Shown here in pieces: positions 53,231 to 61,817 of a stretch of 64,000 bases of DNA. Origin of the DNA: Aquabacter sp965279295 (GTDB lineage: Bacteria > Pseudomonadota > Alphaproteobacteria > Rhizobiales > Xanthobacteraceae). A program made the position numbers and the translations under genes. Location of the stretch: the NCBI GenBank assembly GCA_965279295.1, contig CBDIHQ010000013.1; one strand, given 5' to 3'. The notes under the pieces were generated by a model. The model did no database searches, had not been told where the DNA came from, and saw nothing but the letters and a program-made list of their open reading frames with translations. Every line of letters begins with the position of its first letter. Positions within the stretch are counted from its first letter, which is position 1.

Positions 53231-53899
53231 ATGACGCAGCACGACGATCATGACCACGATCACGACCACGACCATCATCATGGCGAGGGCCACGCCCCCC
53301 ATCCCAGCCGTGAAGACGACGACGTGGCGCTCTCTCCCGGAGAAGCCAAGTTCCTGGCGCTGAAGGGCCTGCTGGTGGAGGCGGGCCTCGTGACCGGCGA
53401 TGAGATCATGCGGCGCCTGGAGGTCAACGACAGGGGCGGCGCCCACCAGGGTGCGCGGATGGTCGCCCGCGCCTGGGTCGATCCTGACTTCAAGACCCGC
53501 ATGATGGCCAATCCCAAGGCGGCGGCGCTCGAACTGGACATCGCCGTCACCGAGGCGGAACTGATGGTGATCGAGAACACCCAGGATCAGCATAACCTCG
53601 TGGTCTGTACCCTCTGCTCCTGCTATCCGCGCTCGCTGCTCGGCGAGCCGCCAGCCTGGTACGTGAGCAAGGCGTATCGCTCCCGCGCGGTGCGCGAGCC
53701 GCGCAAGGTGCTGCGGGAGTTCGGCCTCGACTTCCCGGAGCAGGTGGAGGTGCGGGTGCACGATAGCAATGCGGACCTGCGCTACATGATCATGCCGCTC
53801 CGGCCGGAGGGCACGGAAGGCATGAGCGAGAGCGAGCTTGCCGCTCTCATTTCCCGCGACAGCCTGGTCGGCGCGGCTCTGCCGGGCCGGGCCGGCTGA
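53231..53899 (+). CDS. Nitrile hydratase alpha/thiocyanate hydrolase gamma-type catalytic subunit with His-rich N terminus
   Basis: A 222-residue metal-binding subunit. The claw motif VCTLCSC gives C126-T-L-C129-S-C131; threonine at the second position is the cobalt-type form (iron enzymes have serine). The three cysteines bind the metal, and the latter two are oxidised in the active enzymes. Before the family core is a striking Asp/His tract (HDDHDHDHDHDHHH) that could store or deliver cobalt or nickel. Members hydrate nitriles to amides, or hydrolyse thiocyanate when the beta subunit is split. The amidase downstream favours a nitrile. Confidence 0.88.
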   Translation: MTQHDDHDHDHDHDHHHGEGHAPHPSREDDDVALSPGEAKFLALKGLLVEAGLVTGDEIMRRLEVNDRGGAHQGARMVARAWVDPDFKTRMMANPKAAALELDIAVTEAELMVIENTQDQHNLVVCTLCSCYPRSLLGEPPAWYVSKAYRSRAVREPRKVLREFGLDFPEQVEVRVHDSNADLRYMIMPLRPEGTEGMSESELAALISRDSLVGAALPGRAG

Positions 53900-53944
53900 T
53901 CCATTTCGCTCAATTCCTTTGCCAATAACAAGAACAGGTCGGCC

Positions 53945-56287
53945 ATGAACGCCCAAACCAATCCCGCCACCAAGACGTCGTTCCGCGTGGAAGAAGCGAC
54001 CATCGGTGAGCTTCATGACGCGATCCGCAGCGGCGCCACCACCTGCCTGGACGTGGTGCAGCAGTATATCGCGCGGGTGCGCGCCTATAACGGCGTCTGC
54101 ACGCGCCTGGTGACGGCCGATGGCGCGCCGGTGGCGCCCGCGCAGGGCACCGTGCGCGGCGGCAAGCCGATCGCCTTCCCGCAAGAGACGGTGAAGGCGT
54201 CCGACATCATGCCGGACCTGGACCGCTATGCCGGCCCGCCGCTCGAATACGGGCGCATGGAGACCACCGCCTCAGACCCCTCCGTGCTTCAGCAATATGG
54301 CTGGGTGACGGGGATCCCCAACGCCGGACAGGTCAACGCCCTCGCTACCCTCAACATCCGGGGCGAGCGCTCGGTCACCTGCAAGGGCGACTTCGACCTC
54401 CACCCCTCCAAGGGCCCTCTGCCAGCCGGCGCCCCGCCGATGTGCGAGGTGTTCCGCCAATTGCCGGACGCCCTGGAGCGAGCGGCGGCGCTGGACGCGG
54501 AATTCGGCACCAATCCCGACCTTGAGGCGATGCCCATGTACGGCGTCGTCTTCTCCTTCAAGGACGCCTTCGACGTAAAGGACATGCGCTCCACCGGCGG
54601 GGGCGATGCGGCCTACGACATGGACGCGCCGGCGCGCGACCATGTTCTGGTGGACCAGCTGCGCAAGAAGGGCGCCATCATCTTCGCCAAGGCGGTGATG
54701 ACCGAATACAACGGCCGCGCCGGCAATCCCGGCGGCCGGAACTTTCCCGACAAGGTGCTGCCCTCGGTCCTGGGCTATCAGCGCTCCTCCTGGGGCGGCA
54801 ATCCCGGCAATCCCTACGACACGACCCGGTCCGCCTCGCTTGGCTCCTCCTCCGGCTCTGCGCTTTCGGTCAGCACCAATCTCGTGATGGCGAGCCTGGG
54901 TGAAGAGACCCGTGCCTCGTGCCGAGGCCCCTCGAACCACAACGCGGTGGCGCTGATCCTGCCGCACAAATCCATGATCGGCTTCGATGGCGGGGCCATC
55001 GGCGCCGATATCTACGTCGATCGCACGGGCATCCACTGCCGCAGCGTCGTCGATTGCGCCAAGGTTCTGGACGGGCTGAAAGACCCGGAGGCTGGGTATT
55101 ACGACCCGCGCGATATCTTCAGCACCGTGCCGCGCGCCTCGGTCCTGCCGGCCTATGCGAAGCACGCCAGCGCCCCCGCTTCGCTCAAGGGCCTGAGGTT
55201 GGGCATCATTCGCGAATCCATGATCATCCCGCCCGGCTCCAAGACCGAGGGGCCGATCGTCCAGGCGGCGGACCGGGAGATCAAGAGCATCCTGCGCGAT
55301 ACACTTGGCGCGCATCTCGTGGAATCCGCCCACGCCCACTGGACGCCCGACCCCGAGATCGAGCCCATGACGGTGGATTTCCGCACCGCGCTCGCCCGCC
55401 TCGTTCCGGTGCTGATGCCCGAGTTGCTGTTCCGCCTGAAGGTGGACGGCACGCCCCTGTTCGAGGACTTCGCCGCCGCCATCGTTCCCACGGAATTCAT
55501 GCCGGGCAAGGTGTTCGGCTCAGGCCACATGACGCCGATCGACTATTTCGTCGCGTTGGCGGAAGGCAAGATCGCGCCGCCCGCCAATTTCGATCTCATG
55601 AGCGTGCAGCAGCAACAGCTCGCCAATGCGTTCCGCTTCCACATCCACCAGTATCTCGGCCGCCGTGCCGACGACTGGAAGGCGCTGGGGTTCGAGGAGA
55701 CGTTGACCGACTTCGCCGCCCTCAACGCCCGCTCCAAATTCTGGGGCGACGACCAGCGCGCCGGTTTCCGGAACTGGGAGGAAATCACCGACATGCGCAA
55801 CCGCTTCGACCAGCGCCAGGGCGTGAACGAGCGCATCATGCTGCGCGAGGTGCTGCGCCGCGCCGACATGATGGTGATCTACGAGAACAAGCTCGACGCC
55901 CTGGTCCGCCTGCACACGCCGTTTGTCCCCGCGAAGATCGGCGGCGCTGCGCAGCCCCGCACCATGGTCGGGCCCGACGGCACCAACGGGCAGAACCTGC
56001 TGCCGGAATCCTTCGACGGCCCGAACGCCGGCCTCACGGAAATCCTGATCCCGGCCGGCTACGTCACCACGGTCTACGACCCGGTGCACGCGCTCGCGCC
56101 CGACGGCAAGCGCTGGGTGTCCCAGCCGGCCGATGAGCCGACGCAGATCCCCACGCCGGGCCTGCCGTTCTCGCTGGTGTTCCGGGCCGAGCCCGGCAAT
56201 GAGGACATCATCCTGAAGGTCGCGTCCGCCTACGAGGCCGCTTCCCACCGCCGCATCTCGCCACCGAATTTCGGGCCGCTGGCGTAG
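53945..56287 (+). CDS. Amidase signature family protein, unusually long (780 residues)
   Basis: Amidase-signature enzyme with catalytic Lys206 (VVFSFKDAFDVKD), the cis-Ser region GSSSGS at 300-305 and the nucleophile Ser325 in GEETRASCRGPS. The core is flanked by a long N-terminal extension of about 195 residues and a C-terminal part of about 250. Typical members have 450-550 residues. The usual TGGS oxyanion segment is TRAS here, which may alter substrate or activity. It would convert the amide made by the hydratase to the acid plus ammonia. It follows the catalytic subunit after 45 bases. Confidence 0.85.
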   Translation: MNAQTNPATKTSFRVEEATIGELHDAIRSGATTCLDVVQQYIARVRAYNGVCTRLVTADGAPVAPAQGTVRGGKPIAFPQETVKASDIMPDLDRYAGPPLEYGRMETTASDPSVLQQYGWVTGIPNAGQVNALATLNIRGERSVTCKGDFDLHPSKGPLPAGAPPMCEVFRQLPDALERAAALDAEFGTNPDLEAMPMYGVVFSFKDAFDVKDMRSTGGGDAAYDMDAPARDHVLVDQLRKKGAIIFAKAVMTEYNGRAGNPGGRNFPDKVLPSVLGYQRSSWGGNPGNPYDTTRSASLGSSSGSALSVSTNLVMASLGEETRASCRGPSNHNAVALILPHKSMIGFDGGAIGADIYVDRTGIHCRSVVDCAKVLDGLKDPEAGYYDPRDIFSTVPRASVLPAYAKHASAPASLKGLRLGIIRESMIIPPGSKTEGPIVQAADREIKSILRDTLGAHLVESAHAHWTPDPEIEPMTVDFRTALARLVPVLMPELLFRLKVDGTPLFEDFAAAIVPTEFMPGKVFGSGHMTPIDYFVALAEGKIAPPANFDLMSVQQQQLANAFRFHIHQYLGRRADDWKALGFEETLTDFAALNARSKFWGDDQRAGFRNWEEITDMRNRFDQRQGVNERIMLREVLRRADMMVIYENKLDALVRLHTPFVPAKIGGAAQPRTMVGPDGTNGQNLLPESFDGPNAGLTEILIPAGYVTTVYDPVHALAPDGKRWVSQPADEPTQIPTPGLPFSLVFRAEPGNEDIILKVASAYEAASHRRISPPNFGPLA

Positions 56288-56372
56288 TCTGCGAGCAGCC
56301 AGCCGTTCGAAATATTCTCCGTGCTTTTGTTGATCGCACCCATCCGGCGGGCGCTGAATGGACAAAAACTGC

Positions 56373-56395
56373 ATGCCCCCAGCACAAGGGGGCAT
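56373..56395. terminator. Bidirectional hairpin between amidase and dehydrogenase genes
   Basis: ATGCCCCC and GGGGGCAT form a perfect 8-bp stem with a 7-base loop, between the two convergent stop codons. No T tract. Confidence 0.5.
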
Positions 56396-57435
56396 CAGTT
56401 CTCAGAGACATCATCATAAGTCACGGCACCTCTGCCCAGCAGCGTCTCCGCTTTGAGGGCATCGAAAATTTTCTCGATCTGCGTGAAGTGTCGGCGCATG
56501 CCGATCACCGGCTTCACCACGCCGCGCGCCATCACCTCCATGCTCTCGATCAGTTCGGTGCGGGTAGAATGGCGGGAGCCGGTGATGGTCTGCTCGGTCT
56601 TCACCAGTTCGAACGGGTTAAAAGATACCTCGCCGCGCCCCACGCCGATTACCACCGCACGACCCGAGATGCCGAGGCTACCGACCGCGAGCCGGAAGGT
56701 GTCGCCATGGCCTACGTAATCGATTGCAGCATCCACGCCCTTGCCGCCAGACAGGCGCCGCGCCTCCTCGACGGGGTTCTCGACGCCGCGCACGTTGATG
56801 GTCTCGTCCGCGCCCCATTCGCGCGCGAACGCCAGCTTCTCATCCGACACGTCGGCAGCGATCACCCGCGCGCCGAACAGCTTGGCCACCTGCACGCCGT
56901 GGATGCCGACGCCGCCGCCGGCGCCAATGAGCAGGACGGTATCGTGAGGGTTGACCCGCGCCCTTTCGCGCATGCAGTGCCAATTGGTGTTCACCGCGTC
57001 GGCGGCGATAGCGGCAGCCTCATAGCTCAGCCCATCGGGAATATGCAGGAAGTTCTCCGCCGGGAGGCACACGAAGTCGGCGAAGCCGCCGTCACGGGCC
57101 GCGCCCACATAGCCGCTGAAGTTCTCGCACAGGGTTTCGCGTCCGCCCCGGCACCAGCGGCAGCGGCCGCAAGTCAGATAGAAATAGACTGTGCAGCGGT
57201 CTCCCACGGATAGGCCCGCCACGTTCTGCCCCACGGCGACGATATCCCCGCCCAGTTCGTGACCCATGATGCGCGGTACCGTTCCCCCAAGCCGGCCGGC
57301 ACGCATGTTGAGCAGCGTGAGCCCGACACCGGCGGCACGTACGCGCATGACCGCCTCGCCCGGTCCCGGACGCGGGTCCGGACGCTGCTCCAGGACGAAA
57401 GGCTCGTTCCAATCCTTCATCACCATGGCCTTCAT
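56395..57435 (-). CDS. Medium-chain (zinc-type) alcohol dehydrogenase family, catalytic Cys missing
   Basis: A 346-residue MDR enzyme: GHE at 58-60, structural zinc cysteines C89, C92, C95 and C103, and the nucleotide motif GAGGGVGIHGVQVAK. The first catalytic zinc cysteine is replaced (AAGVGLTLLN in place of AAGVCxTD, glycine at residue 38). The usual second cysteine after EAAAIA is also absent, so the catalytic zinc is probably not bound in the classical way. It may act on another substrate or by a zinc-free mechanism. Convergent with the amidase; whether it belongs to the nitrile pathway is uncertain. Confidence 0.9.
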   Translation of the reverse strand: MKAMVMKDWNEPFVLEQRPDPRPGPGEAVMRVRAAGVGLTLLNMRAGRLGGTVPRIMGHELGGDIVAVGQNVAGLSVGDRCTVYFYLTCGRCRWCRGGRETLCENFSGYVGAARDGGFADFVCLPAENFLHIPDGLSYEAAAIAADAVNTNWHCMRERARVNPHDTVLLIGAGGGVGIHGVQVAKLFGARVIAADVSDEKLAFAREWGADETINVRGVENPVEEARRLSGGKGVDAAIDYVGHGDTFRLAVGSLGISGRAVVIGVGRGEVSFNPFELVKTEQTITGSRHSTRTELIESMEVMARGVVKPVIGMRRHFTQIEKIFDALKAETLLGRGAVTYDDVSEN

Positions 57436-57710
57436 CGTTTCCTCCGCCTTTCGTCTTTCGTTTTTTCTGAATACAAAATACTCGATGCGCGTCGGTGAAC
57501 ACTCAGACAGCTGACGTCGAGATATTTATTTGACCTGAGCCACACCGCCCAATGAACACTTGATATTTCCCGCATGGCGTGCCCGAGACATGTCCACAGT
57601 CCATAAAACGAGAATTTAGCATTTGATAAATTAATTGACGATTGGAATTCGCGCTTCTAAATTTCAATCAACAACTATTGCCGCCAAAGGCAAAGTCCGG
57701 GGAGAGAAGC

Positions 57711-58979
57711 ATGCCCAAGTTTTCAATGGGCGGGATCATGTCCCGATCCGCGCGAATAAATGCGCTCATTTTTCTGACAACACTGTTGACCTTCTGGAGC
57801 GCCTTCGCAAATGCGGCAGACCCGATAAAAATCGGATTTAGTACATCGCTGACGGGAGCGCTGGCGTCGTCCGGGAAGGCCAACCTGCTGGCGCAGCAGA
57901 TCTGGGCGGAGGAGATCAATGCCAAGGGCGGGCTGCTCGGCCGGCAGGTGCAACTGATCTATTACGACGACCAGACCAATGCCGCGACCGTGCCTGGCAT
58001 CTACGCCAAGCTGCTGGACGTGGATAAGGTCGACCTGCTCATGGGCGCGGCCACCAACATCATCGTCGCGGCCATGCCGACCATCATGCAACGGCAGAAG
58101 CTGGTGATGGTGTTGGTGGCGCTGGGCAGCAATGACGAATTCAAATACCCCCGCTACTTCCAGACTGCAGCATGGGGCCCCGACGCCAAGGGCGTAATCC
58201 CCAACGCCTTCTTCGACGTGGCGAAGACCATCCAGCCGCGCCCCAAGACCGTGGCGCTGGTGGGCGCCGATGCGGAATTTTCCAATAATGTCCTGATCGG
58301 CGCCCGCGCCGCCGCGCTGAAGAACGATTTCAAAATCGTCTACGACAAGAGCTACCCGCCAAACAACGTGGACTTCACCTCCATCGTCCGGGCGATTCAG
58401 GCGACCAAGCCCGACCTGGTGTTCCTCGCGGGCTACCCCATCGACTCCGCCGGCATGGTCCGAGCGGCGAACGAGGTAGGCCTGAAGGCCCAGTTGTTTG
58501 GGGGCGGCATGGTGGGCATGCAGTACGCCACCTTCATGCAGCAATTGTCCGACAAGCTGGACCGGGTGGTGAACTACACGCTGTACGTTCCGAGCCCGAA
58601 GATGAATTTCCCGGGCATCGAGGCGTTCCTGAAGACCTATCAGGCCCGCGCCCCGGCGCAGAACACGGACCCCCTCGGCTTTTACCAGCCGCCATTTGCC
58701 TACGCCGCTATGCAGGTGTTGGAGCAGGCCATCAAGCAGACAGGCGGCCTCGATGACGGCAAGCTCGCGGATTACATCCACAAGAATGCCTTCGAGACCA
58801 TCGTCGGGCAAATTCGTTTCGATGAACGCGGAGAATGGGCGGATCCGCGTTTGCTAATGGTGCAGTTCCAGAACATCCAAGGAAATGGCCTCGATCAGTT
58901 CTTGAAACCAGGCAAGCAGGTGATCCTGTTCCCCCCGGAGTACAAGGATGGGGACCTCCAGTACCCCTACTCGAAGTAG
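57711..58979 (+). CDS. ABC transporter substrate-binding protein, branched-chain amino acid type (Peripla_BP_6), orphan
   Basis: A 422-residue receptor with a long hydrophobic leader (RINALIFLTTLLTFWSAFANA). The fold is Peripla_BP_6-like: PIKIGFSTSLTGALASSGKA, GGLLGRQVQLIYYDDQTNAA, LVGADAEFSNNVLIGARAAA. ATG at 57711 follows GGGGAGAG. No permease or ATPase genes adjoin it, so it is another orphan receptor, probably for an amide, amino acid or short organic acid. A hairpin follows. Confidence 0.92.
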   Translation: MPKFSMGGIMSRSARINALIFLTTLLTFWSAFANAADPIKIGFSTSLTGALASSGKANLLAQQIWAEEINAKGGLLGRQVQLIYYDDQTNAATVPGIYAKLLDVDKVDLLMGAATNIIVAAMPTIMQRQKLVMVLVALGSNDEFKYPRYFQTAAWGPDAKGVIPNAFFDVAKTIQPRPKTVALVGADAEFSNNVLIGARAAALKNDFKIVYDKSYPPNNVDFTSIVRAIQATKPDLVFLAGYPIDSAGMVRAANEVGLKAQLFGGGMVGMQYATFMQQLSDKLDRVVNYTLYVPSPKMNFPGIEAFLKTYQARAPAQNTDPLGFYQPPFAYAAMQVLEQAIKQTGGLDDGKLADYIHKNAFETIVGQIRFDERGEWADPRLLMVQFQNIQGNGLDQFLKPGKQVILFPPEYKDGDLQYPYSK

Positions 58980-58987
58980 CCGCCAGG

Positions 58988-59015
58988 GGCCTGACGCGGC
59001 CAGCCGCGTCAGGCC
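58988..59015 (+). terminator. Terminator hairpin after the orphan receptor
   Basis: GGCCTGACGCGG and CCGCGTCAGGCC form a perfect 12-bp stem with a 4-base loop, 8 bases after the receptor stop. No T tract. Confidence 0.6.
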
Positions 59016-59311
59016 GGCTCGACTTTGCCTCACGCTTATCCACCCGAAGCGCGATAAAGATGGCGCGGGTAATTTCTGGTCGAGCAGGATGCCACACATC
59101 GGTTGTCTCGCTAGAGCCCCCACGTCGAAGCCGCAATAGACGAAGCCGAATACTTTAACCGCGCCCATGCCGGCCCACTTAGCGCCCTAATTGTTTAGCC
59201 TCACAGCGTGCTGGTGTATCGTTGTGCCATCGGAGAGGGGCGCGCTATGGGCCCGGAGAGCTTGAATCACGCCGCGATCACATCCGCAAATTTATGGGCC
59301 ACGCCTAGTGC

Positions 59312-59349
59312 GATCGCCCTCGCTCACCAGGTGGGAAGCGAGGGCGATC
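59312..59349. terminator. Strong hairpin downstream of the manganese catalase
   Basis: GATCGCCCTCGCT and AGCGAGGGCGATC form a perfect 13-bp stem with a 12-base loop, followed on the plus strand by TTTATTG. It is 30 bases beyond the minus-strand catalase stop and is probably a bidirectional terminator. Confidence 0.6.
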
Positions 59350-59378
59350 TTTATTGCTCGTTGTTGAGCCCGCGGGGG

Positions 59379-60293
59379 TTAGCGGCTCTTTTTGTAAAGT
59401 TTGGCGGCTATCTCATACATTTCTTCGGGAGCATAGTTGGGGGCAAAAGCGGAAGGGGTGCCTTCAAGGTCGGGGATTTTCCCGCCATCGGGCATTCCCT
59501 CTACCACTTGCAAGTCCCCCGGAGGGTCACCGGGTAGAGCCTTCTCGCCCTTACCCCAAATCAAAGCCATGTCGCGATAATCGGACTCGCTGAAGCTATA
59601 CAGTCGGCGGTGAGAGCCCTCAGCAAGATACTTCTGCGACTCCGGAATACGATCGAGATTGATATTCGGCACGGGAAGCATCTTCTCGATTTCGACACCC
59701 GTCAGCTTCTTAAGCGCCAGTGCATAGGCATGTGCATGGACGCTGCCACGAACGAGAAGATAGCCGCACACCTCTCGGCCGGTTGGCTCGGTCATGGTCT
59801 CGTAAACGCGCAATTTGTGAAGCCGCGCGCCGCACTCCAGGTGAAAATTATGGAGAAGATCGAAAATGACATTTCCGGTCGTCGTAACGAAGTCCATATT
59901 CCAGGACGTGCCGTTGCTGTTCATGGGCATGGCGCCGCCCCCATTTGAGAAGAACGAAGCGGCGAGCCGGATATCCTGCATATCGGCGAAGGGAGCGTCT
60001 CCGATGTCGACGTCTTCGGTCGGATCGCCCGGACCATTGCTCAAAAGCGCGACGCCGTTGCTGACCAATTCCACATGCCCAAGCTCCTCCGCCGTGATGG
60101 CCGCGACCAAGCTGTAAAACGGTTTAAGCTTGGTCTTATTGCGAAAGTTGAAGCTCTGAAACATATAGTTCCCGAGCGTCGACATCTCCCCGTACTTTCC
60201 CCCCAAAAGTTCTTGAAGCGCAGATCCAGCATTTGGATTGGGGGCGGCTGGAATAGGTAGTTCAGCTTGCAATTTATCAACGCGCATAAACAT
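59379..60293 (-). CDS. Manganese catalase family protein
   Basis: A 304-residue protein of the non-haem, dimanganese catalase family. The metal-site helices are represented by TAEELGHVELVSNGVALL (E-x-x-H), and the second by LECGARLHKLRVYE plus RGSVHAHAYA (H-x-H). It decomposes hydrogen peroxide in the cytoplasm. ATG at 60293 has GGAG at usual spacing. It is a lone gene; nearby flavin monooxygenases, which leak peroxide, may explain its location. AT-rich DNA with an AATCAATT-A-AATTGATT near-palindrome at about 60374-60390 lies upstream. Confidence 0.9.
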   Translation of the reverse strand: MFMRVDKLQAELPIPAAPNPNAGSALQELLGGKYGEMSTLGNYMFQSFNFRNKTKLKPFYSLVAAITAEELGHVELVSNGVALLSNGPGDPTEDVDIGDAPFADMQDIRLAASFFSNGGGAMPMNSNGTSWNMDFVTTTGNVIFDLLHNFHLECGARLHKLRVYETMTEPTGREVCGYLLVRGSVHAHAYALALKKLTGVEIEKMLPVPNINLDRIPESQKYLAEGSHRRLYSFSESDYRDMALIWGKGEKALPGDPPGDLQVVEGMPDGGKIPDLEGTPSAFAPNYAPEEMYEIAAKLYKKSR

Positions 60294-60710
60294 AGATTAA
60301 TCTCCGCCGTCGTAATGACACCACAGAACAGCGGGAAGTAAAATTAGTTACAACTTGAGCTAAACCGCATATTAATCAATTAAATTGATTTTTTATCCTT
60401 TATCAATCAGCTTTAAAATTTAACAGCCAGTGTCCTAGCTGGACAAACCGCCTCAGCTAACGGTGTACAGTAAATATTGATGAAGAGGTTGATGGCGGCG
60501 ATTACGGTGCCGGACGCATCGAGCAACGAGGCAACGCTGCCCTGGAAGTTTGCGAGGGCACCGTGCTCGACATTGAACCGTCCGGCGCCTCGGGTCAGGT
60601 CCTCCACCATAATCGGGAAGAGTGCGCGGAACATCGTCGGGCTCCGCGCACTCTGGGCTAATCCGAGCAACAGACCACTGCCCCTTGGACGGTGACAGTC
60701 GTCGTAAGGG
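60294..60710. other. Intergenic region with AT-rich promoter DNA and a gene remnant
   Basis: The first 130 bases are AT-rich and contain the near-palindrome AATCAATTAAATTGATT (60374-60390), probably the catalase promoter region. The rest carries an MFS transporter fragment, listed separately. Confidence 0.45.
60440..60690 (-). pseudogene. Remnant of an MFS transporter (C-terminal fragment)
   Basis: A minus-strand frame through this stretch reads VEDLTRGAGRFNVEHGALAN, which matches the VxDLTRGTGRFNxAQGAxG motif found before the late helices of a group of MFS exporters. Before it, GLAQSARSPTMFRALFPIMV also fits that family. There is no start, and the frame stops soon after SVASLLDASGTVIAAINLFI. 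Only about 80 residues of a protein of about 400 remain, so the gene is decayed. Confidence 0.55.
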
Positions 60711-61640
60711 TTACCCGAGCCGCGAAGAATGTAAGGGTGGTGCGCTATCGAAATCGGTGCGTGCGAACTCCTCGGCAAGATAGTCCACGAGGGCACGCAC
60801 TTTTCGTGACAGCAGCCGATTATGGGTGAAGACGGCGTTGATCGGAAGCGGAGGCAATTGGTGGTCAGATAGGACCACCTTTAATTTCCCTGCCTCGATC
60901 AACCTCATAACCGACCAAGCCGGTGTGTAGACGAGCCCGGCCCCCTCTACTGCGGCGGCGACAACGCCATCGACGGTGTTTGAACGCATCCGCACCGGCA
61001 CCTGGACTTGCGTGGGTTTGTCTCCGTCGAGCAATTGCCATTCCGAACTGATGGCGTGCTCGGTGTAGATGAGGCAGTCGTGATCGGACAAATTGGCGAG
61101 CGAACGCGGCGTGCCGCGTTGCTCAAGATAAACCGGTGCAGCGCAAACGATCCATCTCAGCGCTCCGAGCTTACGAATGATGAGGCTCGAATCGACCATC
61201 GGGCCGATACGGACCGCGACATCGATACCTTCATCGATAAAGTTGAGCTGTCGATCAGCCAGGATCACGTCCAGGGTGATTTTCGGGTACATCACGGCAA
61301 ACTTGGCGAGCAGCGGCAGCATGAAGAACCGGCCAAAAAGCGTGTGTCCGGAAACGTGAAGACGGCCGACCGGCGTTTCCGCGTCCGTCAGCAGTTCGGC
61401 CTCCATCTCGTCGATCTCGGTCAGGATGCGCTTCGACTTATCATAGTAGCGCTGGCCGGCCTCCGTGAGCGCCAGCGCTCGCGTGGTTCGAAGCAGAAGC
61501 TTTGTTCCCACGCGCTCTTCGAGCGCCGACAGGTGCCGGCTGACTGAGGACAACGAAACGCCGGTCTTTCGCGCAGCACCCGAAAGGCTCCCCGTATCGA
61601 TTGCTGCCACGAAAAGGGCCATCGTGTCCGTCCGATCCAC
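60711..61640 (-). CDS. LysR family transcriptional regulator
   Basis: A 309-residue LTTR of the CrgA/DmlR-like group: HTH region (FVAAIDTGSLSGAARKTGVS, then SSVSRHLSALEERVGTKLLL) and the effector domain (GRLHVSGHTLFGRFFMLPLL, later VDVAVRIGPMVDSSLIIRKL in the order DVAVRIGP). It is divergent from the monooxygenase at 61818; in this arrangement the shared 177-base gap would contain its binding site. Confidence 0.92.
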   Translation of the reverse strand: MDRTDTMALFVAAIDTGSLSGAARKTGVSLSSVSRHLSALEERVGTKLLLRTTRALALTEAGQRYYDKSKRILTEIDEMEAELLTDAETPVGRLHVSGHTLFGRFFMLPLLAKFAVMYPKITLDVILADRQLNFIDEGIDVAVRIGPMVDSSLIIRKLGALRWIVCAAPVYLEQRGTPRSLANLSDHDCLIYTEHAISSEWQLLDGDKPTQVQVPVRMRSNTVDGVVAAAVEGAGLVYTPAWSVMRLIEAGKLKVVLSDHQLPPLPINAVFTHNRLLSRKVRALVDYLAEEFARTDFDSAPPLHSSRLG

Positions 61641-61817
61641 GAAATCTCTCCTTCTCGTTCAGCGCCACCCGGCAGCATGGCGATTAACGTCAAATCTGCA
61701 AGGGTCGTTGCCAGATTTATCGACTTCCAAGAAGGGTCGCGATCCGTACAATCAGCTCCAAGCAAGACGAAGAAGGCGCCTGGACTCCATGCCGGTCGCC
61801 TGCAAGAGGAGGCAACA

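Larger units (their letters stand above)
58980..59378. other. Intergenic region between convergent genes, two hairpins
   Basis: About 400 bases between the receptor and manganese catalase stops, containing two strong hairpins (58988-59015 and 59312-59349) and no supported gene. Confidence 0.5.

Noticed and set aside
53243..53282. GATCAC/ACGACC-type short tandem repeat suggesting a CRISPR or satellite
   Set aside because: It is the coding sequence of the Asp/His tract in the hydratase catalytic subunit; no spacers and no repeat elsewhere.
54919..56136. 405-codon plus-strand frame inside the amidase gene
   Set aside because: Alternate-frame shadow rich in Arg/Pro; the amidase frame has catalytic motifs throughout.
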